NCBI RefSeq assembly: GCF_019703515.2
Contig: NC_059365.1
Coordinates: 39,880,001-39,944,000, forward strand
Direction: 5' to 3'
DNA from: Myxocyprinus asiaticus
Taxonomy: Eukaryota > Chordata > Actinopteri > Cypriniformes > Catostomidae
Length of the DNA: 64,000 bases
Shown here: piece by piece, positions 23,335 to 35,489 of the stretch
Layout of the letters: every line of letters begins with the position of its first letter
Numbering within the stretch: the stretch's first letter is position 1
Notes under the pieces: generated by a model
Database searches by the model: none
What the model was told of the DNA's origin: nothing
The model's input: the letters and a program-made list of their open reading frames with translations, nothing else
Translations under genes and position numbers: made by a program

Positions 23335-24801
23335 GTTATTATGAATGCACAGAATACAGTATATCCTCACATCAAAAACACATGTGTTTTATAGCTGCAA
23401 ACTGAGCATGTTTGTATAAAACACAAAAACACACAAAAATAGCCTCCCTGACTTGTGATTGGTCACATTGATCAGGTGTTTTCAATCTTTACAGACACAG
23501 AGACCCCACAACCAAACACTCAGCCAACACAGGGGGACTCCCAGTATAAAAAGCTAAAGTTGTCAGTAACAATTACTTTCATTATAACACGGCTCTCGAA
23601 TACTTGATTCTGATTGGTCAATCATGGCATTCTGGTCAAACTTAAATCAATATTTCATGTAGATTTATTTATTTATTTGTTATAAATAAAAGACTCTCTT
23701 TGTGTTGGGGTATGTTTTGCAGTACATTAACATTAAAACATTAATGAATCAGTATTACCCTCTATCTAGTTAAAAGGATAGTTCACCAAAAAATGAAAAT
23801 TGAGTCATTGTTTACTCACCCCCGTGTTGTTCTAAACCCATATAAAAAAAAAAAAAAAAATTTCGGTACACAATGAGAGAAATTTTGAAAAAATATTCTG
23901 CTCAGTGATGTCATACAGTGGCAGTGGATGGTGACCACCACTTCAAGTTTCAAAAGAATGCAAAGGTATAATTCAATGTAATAAATTATTCAATGTGACT
24001 CATGCCTACTGAAGGCATACAATAAGGTTTTGTGAGAAACAAACCGAAATCTAGTTTATTACTTAGTGAAAATCTTCATCTTTTTATATATATTCTCAAA
24101 TCCTATTTAAATTCTGAATAAAGTTGTAAATCTGAATATATAGTTATTAATCCGTATTAAACAATATTTATTATTTTTTATATATTATTACTTTTTAATA
24201 GTTAAAAATTGTGAATACATTGTTGTAAGTCTGAATATATAGTTGTAAATCGGAATATGTAGTTATTAAACCAAATAATTAGTTATAAAACCTGAATATA
24301 TCGTTATAAATCGGAATATATAATTGTAAATCTGAATACATAGGTATAAATCTAAATAATATACAATTATAACTGCGAATATACAATTGTTAATCCGAAT
24401 ATATAGTTATAAATCTGAATATATACTTGTAAATCTTAATATATAGTTCTAAATCCTGAATACATACAGTAGTTATAAATTTAAATTATATATAATTTTA
24501 ACTGCGAATATATAATTGTTAGTCTGAATATATAGTTATAAATCTGAATATAGGCCTATAGTTGTAAATCTAAATATAACATAATTGTAAATCCTAAACA
24601 TATAAATATATAACATAGGATTTTCTAATGAAACATTGGATCTACAGACGTCCAGTCAAAAACCATGGACACTGATCATTTTAGATGTAAATAAACTACC
24701 AATGTCCACCTAGTTTTAGATATAAATAAAACTCCCAGTCTGCCTATGTTTTGGGGCATTATAGACAGTATAGACAGACCTTTCTTCTCTTTCTTCTTCA
24801 G
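23335..24801 (+). other. kcnk4 intron 1
   Basis: It holds half of an 'atagttcacc' MITE (from about 23775), a poly-A run near 23846-23862, and the AT-rich minisatellite at 24100-24600. Confidence 0.7.
24100..24600. repeat. AT-rich minisatellite
   Basis: Roughly twenty diverged head-to-tail units of ~20-24 bp with the core 'gaatatatagttataaatct' (variants 'gttgtaaatct', 'caattgttaat'). Longer sub-blocks repeat at about 110-120 bp, suggesting higher-order duplication. Confidence 0.85.
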
Positions 24802-24916
24802 AAAGTGGTTGATGCAATTGAGGCAGGTGTGGATCCCAGAAACACGTCAAATTTCAGCAGCAGATGGGATCTCTCCAACGCTTTCTTCTTCTGTGGGACC
24901 ATCATCACCACCATCG
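24802..24916 (+). CDS. kcnk4: kcnk4 exon 2: cap, pore helix 1 and start of selectivity filter 1
   Basis: The acceptor TTCAG|AAAGTGG and the donor ATCG|GTGAGA bound 115 nt (phase 0 to 1). It encodes the end of the cap with an N-glycosylation site (NTSN), the pore helix ([18 protein letters not shown]), and the first residues of filter 1. The split Gly codon joins to exon 3 to give TIGFGN. Confidence 0.96.
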
Positions 24917-24995
24917 GTGAGACAGACACACTTTTCCAATCAGAATGGGTTAAATCTTCTTGTGAGGTCAACATACTTCATCCTCTTCACTCCAG

Positions 24996-25156
24996 GATTT
25001 GGAAACATCTCTCCTAAGACCAAAGGTGGTCAGTTGTTCTGTATATTTTATGCTCTGGTGGGGATCCCCATGTTTGGCATACTGTTAGCAGGGGTCGGGG
25101 ACCACCTGGGGACGCTGCTGCGAAGAGCAGTGGCAAAGATAGAGACTCTGTTCCTG
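24996..25156 (+). CDS. kcnk4: kcnk4 exon 3: filter 1 and TM2
   Basis: The acceptor CTCCAG|GATTT and the donor CTG|GTGAGT bound 161 nt. It completes [11 protein letters not shown] and encodes TM2 ([20 protein letters not shown]), then a loop with [12 protein letters not shown]. Human TRAAK has Tyr in filter 1 (TIGYGN), whereas TREK channels have Phe, as here. Confidence 0.96.
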
Positions 25157-25378
25157 GTGAGTGCTCTCTCGATATGCATATTTGCAGTGATCATTAATAA
25201 TTTGGATTAAAGGGATTAAATTGTTAGCATGTTATATTCCTAATTCAGTTCAAATACAAAAAATAAACCAGTTATAACAGATTACATTATTTGAATTTTG
25301 AAAGTATGATCAAAAGTAATAATGATACTTGCAAAGGAACTTTTAAGAATCTAACCATGTTTGTTTTCTAATAAACAG

Positions 25379-25565
25379 CGCAAGGGTGTGAAGCCCACCA
25401 GTGTTCGTATAATCTCTGCTGTCTTCTCCATCCTGATTGGCTGCTTAATCTTCATTGCTCTGCCGACCATGGTGTTTCAGGAAGTAGAGAGCTGGAGTCT
25501 ATTGGAAGCAGGATACTTTGTAGTGATCACCCTGACAACGGTGGGCTTCGGGGACTATGTGGCAG
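25379..25565 (+). CDS. kcnk4: kcnk4 exon 4: TM3 and filter 2
   Basis: The acceptor AACAG|CGCAAG and the donor GCAG|GTGCAC bound 187 nt (phase 0 to 1). It encodes TM3 ([20 protein letters not shown]), pore helix 2 ([17 protein letters not shown]) and the canonical filter TVGFGD. Confidence 0.96.
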
Positions 25566-26010
25566 GTGCACAGATATATGATGGCCACATACAAAAATCA
25601 AAATATATTATTTAGTTTAAAATGTCACGTGACAGCATGATAATTGGGTTAAGGATAAGGATATTGTATTATGTCTGGTACTGCAGGAAGTTTTGTGGTT
25701 ATTCGATCCAGACAGCCATGAATTTACAACTTTATAATAACATCTAAATTAGCTAATTATCAATTTTTTAAAACCTTGACACTAATTGTAACTAAATCTG
25801 TAGCTGTAATAGAAAACCAGAACATGCACCCACCAGGGATAAAATGCCTTTTTTCTGTGAAAATCTTTTGAGATGTTAATAGATAATTGATCATATAGCA
25901 GACGCTTTTATCCAAAGACGCTTTTATTTTATTCAACAGAACTAAAAAAATCACTTTAATTTTTTCAATAGGAGAAATTATTTTTAACAATAACTTTAAC
26001 AAACTTTAGA

Positions 26011-26286
26011 GCCTTTAAAGACAGACCTACCATGAGCTCAGAGGTTGTCAATTGATGGTATATGCTTTTGTTGAGCCTATCAGTCCTTGTTATTTCAACG
26101 TAATTTTTTTTTTTCAGATTAACAATTTTTATTGATTCTCATAATTGAACACAGAAAAACAAAACATATATATACACAGAATCAGTCTTAATCCCCACTA
26201 TTATCCCTCCCCCTCCCAATCCCCAACCCCCAACCCCACCCTGTCCCCATCAACATCAAAGTGGTCGCAAATTATATAGACACACA

Positions 26287-26328
<42 letters not shown>

Positions 26329-29300
26329 AAAGAAAGAAAGAAATAAACAAATAACAAATATAATAAAAATAATCACCCATCCATAAATGATATATACCCT
26401 CTCCATTTCTCCACGAACCTGTTGTATTTCCCCATTCTTCTAAACGACCCCTCCTCAAAGGCCACCATCCTTCCCATCTCCAGCTGACCTCCAGCCCCTT
26501 AAAAGTATCTGTCTGGCGATCATGACACTGATTAAGACCCAACTCTTTATGTGTCTGTTTTCAATGTCAATGACCGCCCCATCACCCAAAATACAGAGTC
26601 TGGGGCAAAATGATACCCAAGTGCCTAATGCATCGCACACCAGACTCTGAACCTTCAGCCAAAACTCCTGAATCTCAACACACCCCCAAAAGACATGGGA
26701 TATGTCTCCATCCTCTGATTGGCATCTCCAGCAGGTGGGCGTGTCTTTAAGACCAAGCCTATACAATCTAGAGGGGGTCCAATAGAACCCATGTAAAATC
26801 TTGAATTACATAAGGCGCACCCTTGCGTCTCTAGATGCAGTCTTGATGTTTTTTAGAATTCCAGCCCACTTTCCCTTCACCAATTCCAAGTTTAAATCTT
26901 TCTCCCATAATCTCTTGAGAGTGGTCGAGGTTCCATCCCCCAGACTCTGAATTAACAGGGAGTAATACACTCTCATAGTATCTGCCACTTTAGGGGGGTG
27001 AATGCTATTCCCAAAAATAGTACAGAGCAAGTGGCGCAGCTGTAGATACATAAAAAAACTGAGATCTGGGAATCCCAAAATGTTGAACCAAATTTTAACT
27101 CTCAACAATCTCAACACACTACTCTCATATAGGTCACCGGGTGTAGTAACCCCCCTCACAATCCACTCTGACCAGCAGAAAGGGGACTTATTAATAGATA
27201 ATTTGGGGTCCAGCCATATGCTCAAGGCAACATTTAAATAAATGTCCGAATTAAACACTCTGGACACTTTTGTCCATACCGAGTGCAAATGCGAGATAAC
27301 GGGTGTAGTTTAACTTCTCCGGTTAGATTGATAGAAAGGCTTTACAATGGCAAAATAGGGGCAAAAACTTCCTGTTCAATACAAAGCCAGGGAGGGGCTT
27401 TTTCAGATGGAAGTGACCAATGAGCCAAATGTCTGTGACCGAACGCATAATAATAAAACAAAATCTTGGGTAGTCCTAGCCCACCTTTGTCAATCGGCCT
27501 ATGCAGTTTACTGAAATGTAATCTGGGACATTTACCATTCCAAATGAAAGACTTCTCTATGCTCTCAAATTACTTGAAATAAGAGCGGGGGACATCTATA
27601 GGGAGTGAATGTAGCAGGTAGTTGAATTTTGGAATGCAGTTCATTTTAATAACATTAACCTTCCCAATCATAGATAAATGTAATGAAGCCCACCTACCCA
27701 CATCGCTCGAAAAACTTTTTATTAAAGGCTCAAAATTAACTCTAGCTAAATCAGACAAATTTGCTGGGAATAAAATAAACAAATACTTAATGCCCTGTTT
27801 GGGCCACTGGAAGGCGCCCGGCTGGAAAGCTGTTACTGGGCAGTACGCTGTCAGAGCCAAAGCTTTGGATTTAGACCAATTGATTTTGTATTCTGACAAC
27901 TTAGAAAAGGAATTAATAATTCTGTGGAGGCAAGGCAAAGATCTAGTGGGGTCAGAGACGAATAATAAAATATAATCTGCGTAAAGCAAAAGCTTATGCG
28001 CCATACCTCCCGCCATCACCCCTGGAAAATCATCTTCCTTTCTTATTGTGGCTGCTAATGGTTCAGGGCAAGACAGAACAATAATGGGGAAAGAGGGCAA
28101 CCCTGCTAGGTGTAAAATAATCTGAAATTAATCCATTAATCCCTGCCACTACAGGGTGTCTAAAAGTATTCCCGAACCCATATTATTTCCAAAATCTTAA
28201 AAAGATAATCCTGTTCTACCATATCAAAAGCCTTTTCGGCGTCAAGTGAGATGGCAGCGACCTGAGTCTGATCATTCGCCACTGACCACATAATATTTAT
28301 GAAACGCCTAATGTTATCTGAAGAGCTGTGGCCCTGAATAAACCCCACCTGATCTATATGTATAAGAGATGTCATAACTTTACTTAATCTGTTAGCCAAA
28401 ATTTTGGACAATACTTTAACGTCTAGCTGGATCAGGAAAATTGGACGATAATTCTTACACTCACTTGGATCTTTGTCCTTTTTAAGAATCACACTGATCC
28501 GGGCTTGTGTCATGGTTGGCAGAAACTTTACATTCTTTAATTTAGGGAGTTCTAGAAGTTCCACAAAGTTTCTAATATCTTCATCAGTAGACGAAGACGT
28601 GGAACTATAAAGATGAAGATAGAACTCTTTAAAAGCATTATTAATATCAATGGCCGAGGTAAATATTTCACCACCAGCAGATTTCACTGAGGGAATAGTA
28701 GAAAAAGACTCTCTCTGCTTTATATATCTAGCCAAAAGTTTTCCTGCTTCGTCCCCCGAGATTCTTGCATTCCTTGAGTCGATCACGTTTCTCTCTTGTC
28801 GAATTTGCAAAGTCCGGGAACAAGAAAATTTTATGTTTTCCTTTGCTCCTCGCCTCATGTAACACAAGATCTTTATCGGATGATCTCATAAATTTGGCCA
28901 GAATTGATCGGGGCCTGTCTCCGTCAGCTGATCTGGGACTCTGTGAGCTTGCTCAATCTCCCGCTTATGGCCTGTTATGTTGAGCAGACTCGGGAAGAGC
29001 GTCTAGGAATTTCACCATATCTCTGCCTTCCTCATGCTCAGAAATTCCAACATTCGGATGTTGTTTCGCCAGCTACGATTCTTAAGGTCTTCCAGTTTTT
29101 CCAAAATGCATTCCAAGTCTATCTTGGTCGCTAGTGGATTAGCAGCTAATTCCCGCTCCGATGACTCCAGATAATCGATCAGAATTTTTCGCTGTCGACA
29201 ATCTTGTAACCAACTCAGAGAATTTTGTTTCCATCGCTGTAATCGATCGACATATTACTGCAAGATCCTCTAAGTCAGCAACAACTTTCGTCAGCATCAC

Positions 29301-29765
29301 AGACATGTTGGACAGTTGATGCTGGATTTCTCCCGCCGCACCATCCAAACCGAGTCCCTGGTCTGCGGGCCTGTCAGAGGTTTCAGCTTGAGCACGTAAG
29401 TGTCTTTTAATGTCTCCAGAGCCTGAGGATTTTGAATTCTTTGCCATGTTGACTTCAAAAAGCAGATATATAGCAGGGAGTATCAAATCTCACTGGATTA
29501 TAACATAAAAATTATTAAAAACCAGCAAAGTGCACAGAGCTCATTGTTTACATGTCCACTCCTCACATAGCATCACGTGACTCCCATTTCAACGTAATTT
29601 TTTAAACAATTGTGTTTAAATTTCTAGTGAAGAACTACACTACCCATCATCCTGAAGGCAAAAGATCCACCAATTAGAGAATTACAGCAAACAAAGTGCA
29701 CCAAAAGAGCTCTACAATGACAGTCCACTTCCATGACGTACTGTTAATGAGGTCTTGCTATACTC
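26011..29765. repeat. MITE split by the L1-like insertion
   Basis: The arms 26011-26109 and 29586-29765 are the halves of a repeat whose unbroken copy is at 34640-34895 (opposite orientation). They share 'ctcagaggttgt' and 'gaagaactacactacccat'. The break falls exactly at the 18-bp duplication of the LINE. Confidence 0.8.
26110..29585 (-). mobile_element. L1-like LINE, internally deleted, 18-bp target-site duplication
   Basis: It is flanked by ATTTCAACGTAATTTTTT at 26092-26109 and 29586-29603. On the minus strand it has a 5' UTR, then ORF1 starting MAKNSKSSGSGDIK at 29447. The end of ORF1 runs directly into the reverse-transcriptase linker, and the endonuclease region is absent. Reverse-transcriptase blocks follow (KNYRPIFLIQLDVKVLSKIL; VAAISLDAEKAFD; LLLYADYILLF), then a C-terminal Cys-rich block (TCWRCQSEDGDISH). 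There are several stops and frameshifts. The catalytic YADD is YADY. An internal (CA)n lies at 26281-26324, in the 3' UTR. It is a non-autonomous or dead copy. Confidence 0.9.
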
Positions 29766-29779
29766 TCAAACTGCTTTTA

Positions 29780-30959
29780 CACTGATGAGCCAAAATATTA
29801 TGACTACACACAGGTGAAATGAATAACGTTGATCATCTCTTAACAAGGCCACATGTCAAGTTCTGGGTAGATTAGATGGTAAGTGAACAATAAGTTCTCG
29901 TAATCAATGTGTTGAATGCGGGAGAAATGGGCAGGAGTAAAGACCTGAGGGACTTTGACAAGGGCCAAATTGTTATGGCCAGACGACTGGGTTAGAGCAT
30001 CTCTGAAACAGCAAGACTTGTGGGGAGCTCCCGCTCAGAAGTTGGGTGCTACCAACAGTGGTCCGAGGAGGGACAAACCACAAACAGGTGACAGGGTGTT
30101 GGGTGCCAAAGGCTCACCGATGCGTGAGGACAAAGAAGGCTATCCTGTCTGGTCCGAACTGACAGAAGGTCTACTGTGGCACAAGTCACAGAAAATGTTA
30201 ATGATGGGTACAGAGGAATGTGTCACAACACACAATGTATCGCACCCTGCTGTGTATGGGGCTGCGTAGAAGCAGATGGGTCAGAGTGCCCATGATGACC
30301 CCTGTCCACTGTTGAAAGTGCCTACAATTGGCACGCAAGTGTCGGAACTCGTCCTTGGAGCAGTGGAAGAAGGTCGCCTGGTCCGATGAGTCCCATTTTC
30401 TTTTACATCACGTGGACAGTTGTGTACGTGTGTGCCGTTTACCTGGGGAAGTGATGGCACCAGAATGCACTGTGGGAAGATGACAAGCTGGTGGAGGGAG
30501 TGTGATGCTCTGGGCAATGTTCTGTTGGGAAACCCTGAGTCTGGCCATTCATGTGGACGTCATTTTGATACGTGCCACTTACCTAAACATCGTTGCAGAC
30601 CAGGTACACCCCTTCATGGAAATGGTATCAGGTAAAGTGGGTGTATATTTGCATTTAAATTAATATGAGCATGCAGTCAGTGAATATATGTGTATAAATA
30701 TGCCTCCAAATTCCCTGGATGTCAATCCGATTGAGCATCTGTGGGATGTGCTGGACCAACAAGTCTGAACCACTGTGGCTCCACCTCACAACTTACAGGA
30801 CTTGAAGGAACTGCTGCTAATATCTTGGTGCCAGATACCACAGGACACATTCAGGGTTCTTGTAGAGTCCATGCCTCGGATGGTCTGCGTTGTTTTGGCG
30901 GCACGCAGAGGACCAACAGCATATTAGGCAGGTGGTCATAATATTTTGGCCCATCTGTG
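29780..30959 (+). mobile_element. Decayed Tc1-like element
   Basis: The inverted ends are CACTGATGAGCCAAAATATT and, inverted, CACAGATGGGCCAAAATATT, with TA on both sides (29778-29779, 30960-30961). The 1,180-bp interior carries transposase remnants in several frames: MSRSKDLRDFDKGQIVMARR at the N-terminus, and NSLDVNPIEHLWDVLDQQV with the catalytic Glu near the C-terminus. Many stops are present, so it is inactive. Confidence 0.88.
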
Positions 30960-30970
30960 TATATTTGGAT

Positions 30971-31829
30971 TAGGGTTGAGAAATTTTAATTTCTGCGATT
31001 AATGGTTGACTGTGTAACGCACAGAAAGTATGTACGCAATTAATACAGTATCCTTTTTTTTTTTCACTTAATGAAACTTTACTAATGTTTTTCCCCACTT
31101 CTTGTGGCTAAAATTACCATACATAAATTTCCAGGAGTTACACACTCGACTTGACTGCACATCCTGCTGCAGAAAATTATTGTGTGGAACAGTGCACGCT
31201 TATTCATTACGCGCAACACGTGTCCCGGGCTTAATAAACGGAGCGGATTTAATGTACGGAGAATGGAGACTTGAACCACAAGTGGTAAGCCAGGTGTGGT
31301 AGAGATACGGGCAAGCTGCCATACTGTATCTCTTCGCACCGACCGAAAATGCTCATTCACTGCCATCTGAACCATTGTCAAAAACGGAACAGTGTGAGAG
31401 AGACTGAACGGCAGCCAGAGAAAATAATAGTTTTGGCATTTTAAACTTCAGCAAATTCAATTTGTTTTATCTCTGTATGTATAGTATCTAATAATGCATT
31501 GGCAATGCACAGTTAAATTTATCTTGCCAATAAAGCTTGATATATATTGAATCTGCCCAATTGATCCTATTTTTTATACTTTGTTCAAAGATTTATACCT
31601 GTTAAAATATGTATAATTAACTCTTTCTGCAAAAAACTGAACATTTTATCATGTACATATTTAAATAATTAAAATAAATGATGACTAAAAAGTTCTTTGA
31701 GACAAAGTATAAAGTAAATATAATTATGATTGTATTTTAATGTCTGTTTTAATGTACCATGTACCATGATTAATCGTGATTAATCATAGAAAATTGTGCA
31801 ATTAATTATTTAATCGATTCTCAGCCCTA
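30971..31829. repeat. hAT-like non-autonomous repeat
   Basis: The ends are 'tagggttgaga' and the inverted 'tctcagcccta', with 'attaatcgtgattaatcat' next to the right end. This is the type of fish repeat carrying 'attaatcgcgattaatcg'. No transposase is seen. Confidence 0.65.
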
Positions 31830-31862
31830 ATTTGTATGTATCTGAACATTTTGCAATAAATT

Positions 31863-32268
31863 TAAAGGTGCACTTAGTAATTTTTTCCTCAAAATCTTAA
31901 AAAGAAATCAACTGTAATTTTGCAATATATGCAGGAAATTATGAGCACTCACATTAAAATGAAGACTCCAGTCATATCAGTAACCTTATAAAAGCTGTTC
32001 TATTCTATATGGAGAGGGTCCGCATATGGGGGCGGCCATGTTAGGATCACATGACCAGCTGAATACCTCACCTAATCTCAGTAACTGTCCTTGTTTTGAA
32101 CACTTCACTAATGGATTAATAAAAAATGGTTAACTGTGAAAAGTGAATTTCTACCATGGCATCTGAAACTGAAACTATTGCGCTTGAATGATGCTGCATC
32201 CACACCACTAGGTGTCACTGTTAGTCCAAGATGACATACATAAAAAATTACTGAGGGCACCTTTAAAA
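31863..32268. repeat. 'aaaggtgcact' MITE, copy 1
   Basis: The ends are 'aaaggtgcacttagtaattt' and 'aaattactgagggcaccttt'. Related copies are at 53977-55377 (split) and 58900-59263. Confidence 0.8.
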
Positions 32269-33229
32269 TATATTGTTTCTGGACTTATAACCAACAACAA
32301 CTTTTAAATAGTTTTATATTTTTCTATCATTTTTATTTTGATTACATCATACGCAATTTATGGGACTGTAGTTCATTACTTCATGAAACATATGTTAAGT
32401 ACACAGCATTGTACTTTTGATTTTTGTCTGATTTTCAAATATTTTTTGCTTCATATGAAAGTTTGTAATGTTGTGATTCACTTTGGAGCTGGTTGGTTTG
32501 GTTTTTAACCAAAGGATTTTATGAAATCCCTATGAAAAAATTAATAGGACAAATACTTCTGGAACCAAGATGGCTGAAAAAGTGAGTGAGCACTGTTGCA
32601 CTCTATACAGCTTATAATGGAAGTCTTTGTGGCAAGGCATTGTACCGGGATAAATGTTATAATTTCGAAAGTATTTTAAAATATAAACTAAGAATATTTC
32701 TAAAGTAGTATACAAAATATATACTTTATGCAAATTAATATGAGACTCGTATAATAGAATCACTTTTTGTGTATGCAAAGTTATTTCCAATCTTTCTAAC
32801 TCATGTTATGACCATGTAAATTCAACATTCTCAATAACTTTCATTACATGTTATGATATATGATGCACAGGGATACAATAAATGGACTTGATGTAATTAT
32901 CTGTGAAACACATATTACATGGAGAAAACTCTACCCAGTAATGCATAACTTGGTTAATCCATCTTGAAAAGTAGTCCCACTGCTACAAGGATGATTTAGA
33001 CAACTTTACATCTCAAATAACAGATTTTTGCACGTAAAAATGTTGCTTTAACAACAATTTCACATTTCTGCTTCAAAACCCTCCAGAATGCCTTGCCCAT
33101 TAGACTTGCATTGTAAGGGCATTACTGTTAATATGATTTTTGTTTGTTTTTACAAACTGAGGTGCAAGTTGACATTTTCTGTGGTAATTGGCAGAAAGCC
33201 ACAGATGCTGTTTATAGAGCATAAGTTGT

Positions 33230-33358
33230 ATTTAACCCGAAATATTCATTTAAAGGCACAATCGTGATAGCTCACGGCTCCATCATTTGCTGGCTCGAAC
33301 CAGCAATCTTCCAGTTATTTCAGACCTCATCTTTTAGCCACTAGGCCATACCACCCCT
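33230..33358 (-). repeat. Short tRNA-derived SINE fragment
   Basis: On the minus strand there is an A-box-like TGGCCTAGTGG and a B-box GGTTCGAGCC about 45 bp apart, as in a tRNA-derived SINE head. No cloverleaf acceptor stem can be closed, so it is not a functional tRNA gene. Confidence 0.6.
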
Positions 33359-33412
33359 ATGAATTATTATGGATGTGAATAATTATTATCTTTCTCCTTT
33401 TCTATACTTCAG

Positions 33413-33549
33413 AGAACAGGAGAGATGGCATGCCCCTGTACAAGCCGTTGGTGTGGTTGTGGATAGTGTTTGGTCTGGCGTACTTTGCGTCCATCCTTAC
33501 TATGATTGGGAACTGGCTCAGAGTGCTATCCAAGAAGACACGTGCAGAG
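33413..33549 (+). CDS. kcnk4: kcnk4 exon 5: TM4
   Basis: The acceptor TTCAG|AGAACAGG and the donor GAG|GTAAAC bound 137 nt. It opens by completing a Glu codon, giving [17 protein letters not shown], and encodes TM4 ([20 protein letters not shown]) ending LSKKTRAE. Human TRAAK matches with PLVWFWILLGLAYFASVLT. No other acceptor keeps the frame. Confidence 0.95.
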
Positions 33550-34639
33550 GTAAACAATAAATCAATAAAATGTGCAATTTTTACAATGTTAAAATGATTT
33601 GTCCTATCCCAGTTTAATGTGGAGGGACAACTATAAATAAGCTATTCGTAAACACTGGCACTTTCAAAACATTTTCCAGTTTGTATGAGCGGCTCAACAA
33701 AGCAACAGTGGCTCAACCAATAGTGTGAGTTTGGGGCAGGACTATATTTTTTGTTCAACCAATGGCACACAGGCAGAGTGTTAGGGAAACCTATTTGAAA
33801 ACAGTCATTAGGGGTGTTTGACTTAATACAGTGCTGCACAGACCGATCGACGCCGAATTTGAAACAGTGCATGTTGTTTTTAAATTTTGTCCAACTTTAG
33901 ACACCGCCACGTCACATTTTCAGAGTGCAGACCTTCCTTTATTTTTGTGATTTAAATTTTGGGCGTTGGTACCTGAACTTTCAGAGAGAGCGCGGTGACA
34001 ACATTTTGTTTAATGGACTGAGTTTGCAATGGCATACTACACATACTACTCTTACTACTACTGCTATATCAATCTATGGCAAAAATAGTAAATGTACTAG
34101 TATGGTAGTATGCCATTAACAAAGGTGTTTATTCTGACATCTGAATTCCATTTCGTCTGCAATAAAGAAAGCAAACATTGCGTGATCTTCGCAAATGATG
34201 TAGGTTCTGCAGATGACAGGAAGCGCAAAGTGTCCGGCTTGCAACCGCCAAATCTTGCTGATCGGTAAGTCGAGGCGAGAACACAGCTATCATTTTTTTT
34301 GCAATAGAAATTTTTTTCAGCTGTCTTGGTTCCGGAAGTATTTTTCCTATTCCATTTTTCCATTTCATAAAATTATTTTATTTGAAGCAAAAATCTAATT
34401 GAAAATCAGACAAAAGGACAAAAGGTACAAGACTGTGTACTTAACATATTTAATGAGGGAATTAACTATAATCCCAATGAGCATTGCGAATGACGCAATC
34501 AAATTTAAAAACAATAGAAATATATAAAACCACTGATTTTAAGTTGTTGAATATAAGTATAGAAATAAAATATTTTTAAATGAATATGAATATATTTACT
34601 AATATATGATTAGTTTGAGAGTGTAGGGAGACCAGCTCA

Positions 34640-34895
34640 ATTATGTTATTCACATTGCATCACTGAAGTGGGTAGTCACTGCAAAGCTTGTCTGGTGTGC
34701 TTTGTTTGCCACAGTTCTCTGATTGGTGGATAGTTTCCCTTCTGGATCATGGGTAGTATAGTTCTTCACCAGGAATTCCAATATTAAACACTTTTTTTGT
34801 ATAATTATGTTGAAATAATGCAGACTGATGGTTTCATCAGAAGCATATACCATCGATTAACAACCTCAGAGCTCACGGTAGGTTTGTCTTTGAAG
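34640..34895. repeat. MITE, unbroken copy of the one at 26011-29765
   Basis: In inverse orientation it contains 'atgggtagtatagttcttca' and 'aacctcagagctcacggtag', matching the two halves around the L1-like LINE. It shows what that locus looked like before insertion. Confidence 0.75.
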
Positions 34896-35489
34896 TTTAA
34901 AAAAAATTATGGGATTTTTACTTCTGGAACCAGACTATTGCTTTCTATTCCACTTGGTGATAGTAGTAGTGCAGATATTATGCACTGCACCTTAAAGAAA
35001 GAATAATACTTAGTATTATAAGATAGATATTAATGCTTACTTTCAAATGCAAACAATATTCAGAATATACTGTCAGAAATTAACTTTTTTTATTAAGGGG
35101 CAATATTTGCCCATAAATTTGATTTTCATTGGGATATTTTTACCTTTATGAAGGCATATTTTTTCTAACCATTTGATTTCATCCATTGACTTGGATGACA
35201 TCAATTCAGTTCTATTTCAATTCATTAGTACACATTCTCAAATTCAAAATGTATTATCTTTTACCCTAAAAAAATCGATCAAAATCAATTTATATTTTGT
35301 GCCATAATGTGTATAATAGGACTACAATAGGATAACAAGAACCATATCAGATTTTGAAAAAAAAAAAAAAAAAATTCTTACATCATACTAATAGGTATTA
35401 CCATTACAAGCGAAGTACATACTTTGAGAGCATAGTTTTAGGATGCAAACTGGGATATTAACATAGTTCAGTCATGCCAACTCTCGGAA

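Larger units (their letters stand above)
25566..33412 (+). other. kcnk4 intron 4 (7.8 kb), transposon-filled
   Basis: This intron grew by insertion. It holds a MITE split by an L1-like LINE, a decayed Tc1, a hAT-like repeat, an 'aaggtgcact' MITE and a tRNA-like SINE. Between 32270 and 33230 I see only AT-rich DNA. Confidence 0.8.

Noticed and set aside
26281..26324. Direct repeats that might suggest a CRISPR-like array
   Set aside because: It is a simple (CA)n microsatellite in a LINE 3' region. The genome is eukaryotic.
30281..30517. Minus-strand frame of 78 codons near 30.4 kb
   Set aside because: It is antisense to the decayed Tc1 at 29780-30959.
33240..33358. Possible tRNA gene on the minus strand
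   Set aside because: A- and B-box-like sequences exist but a cloverleaf does not close. The pattern fits a SINE head.
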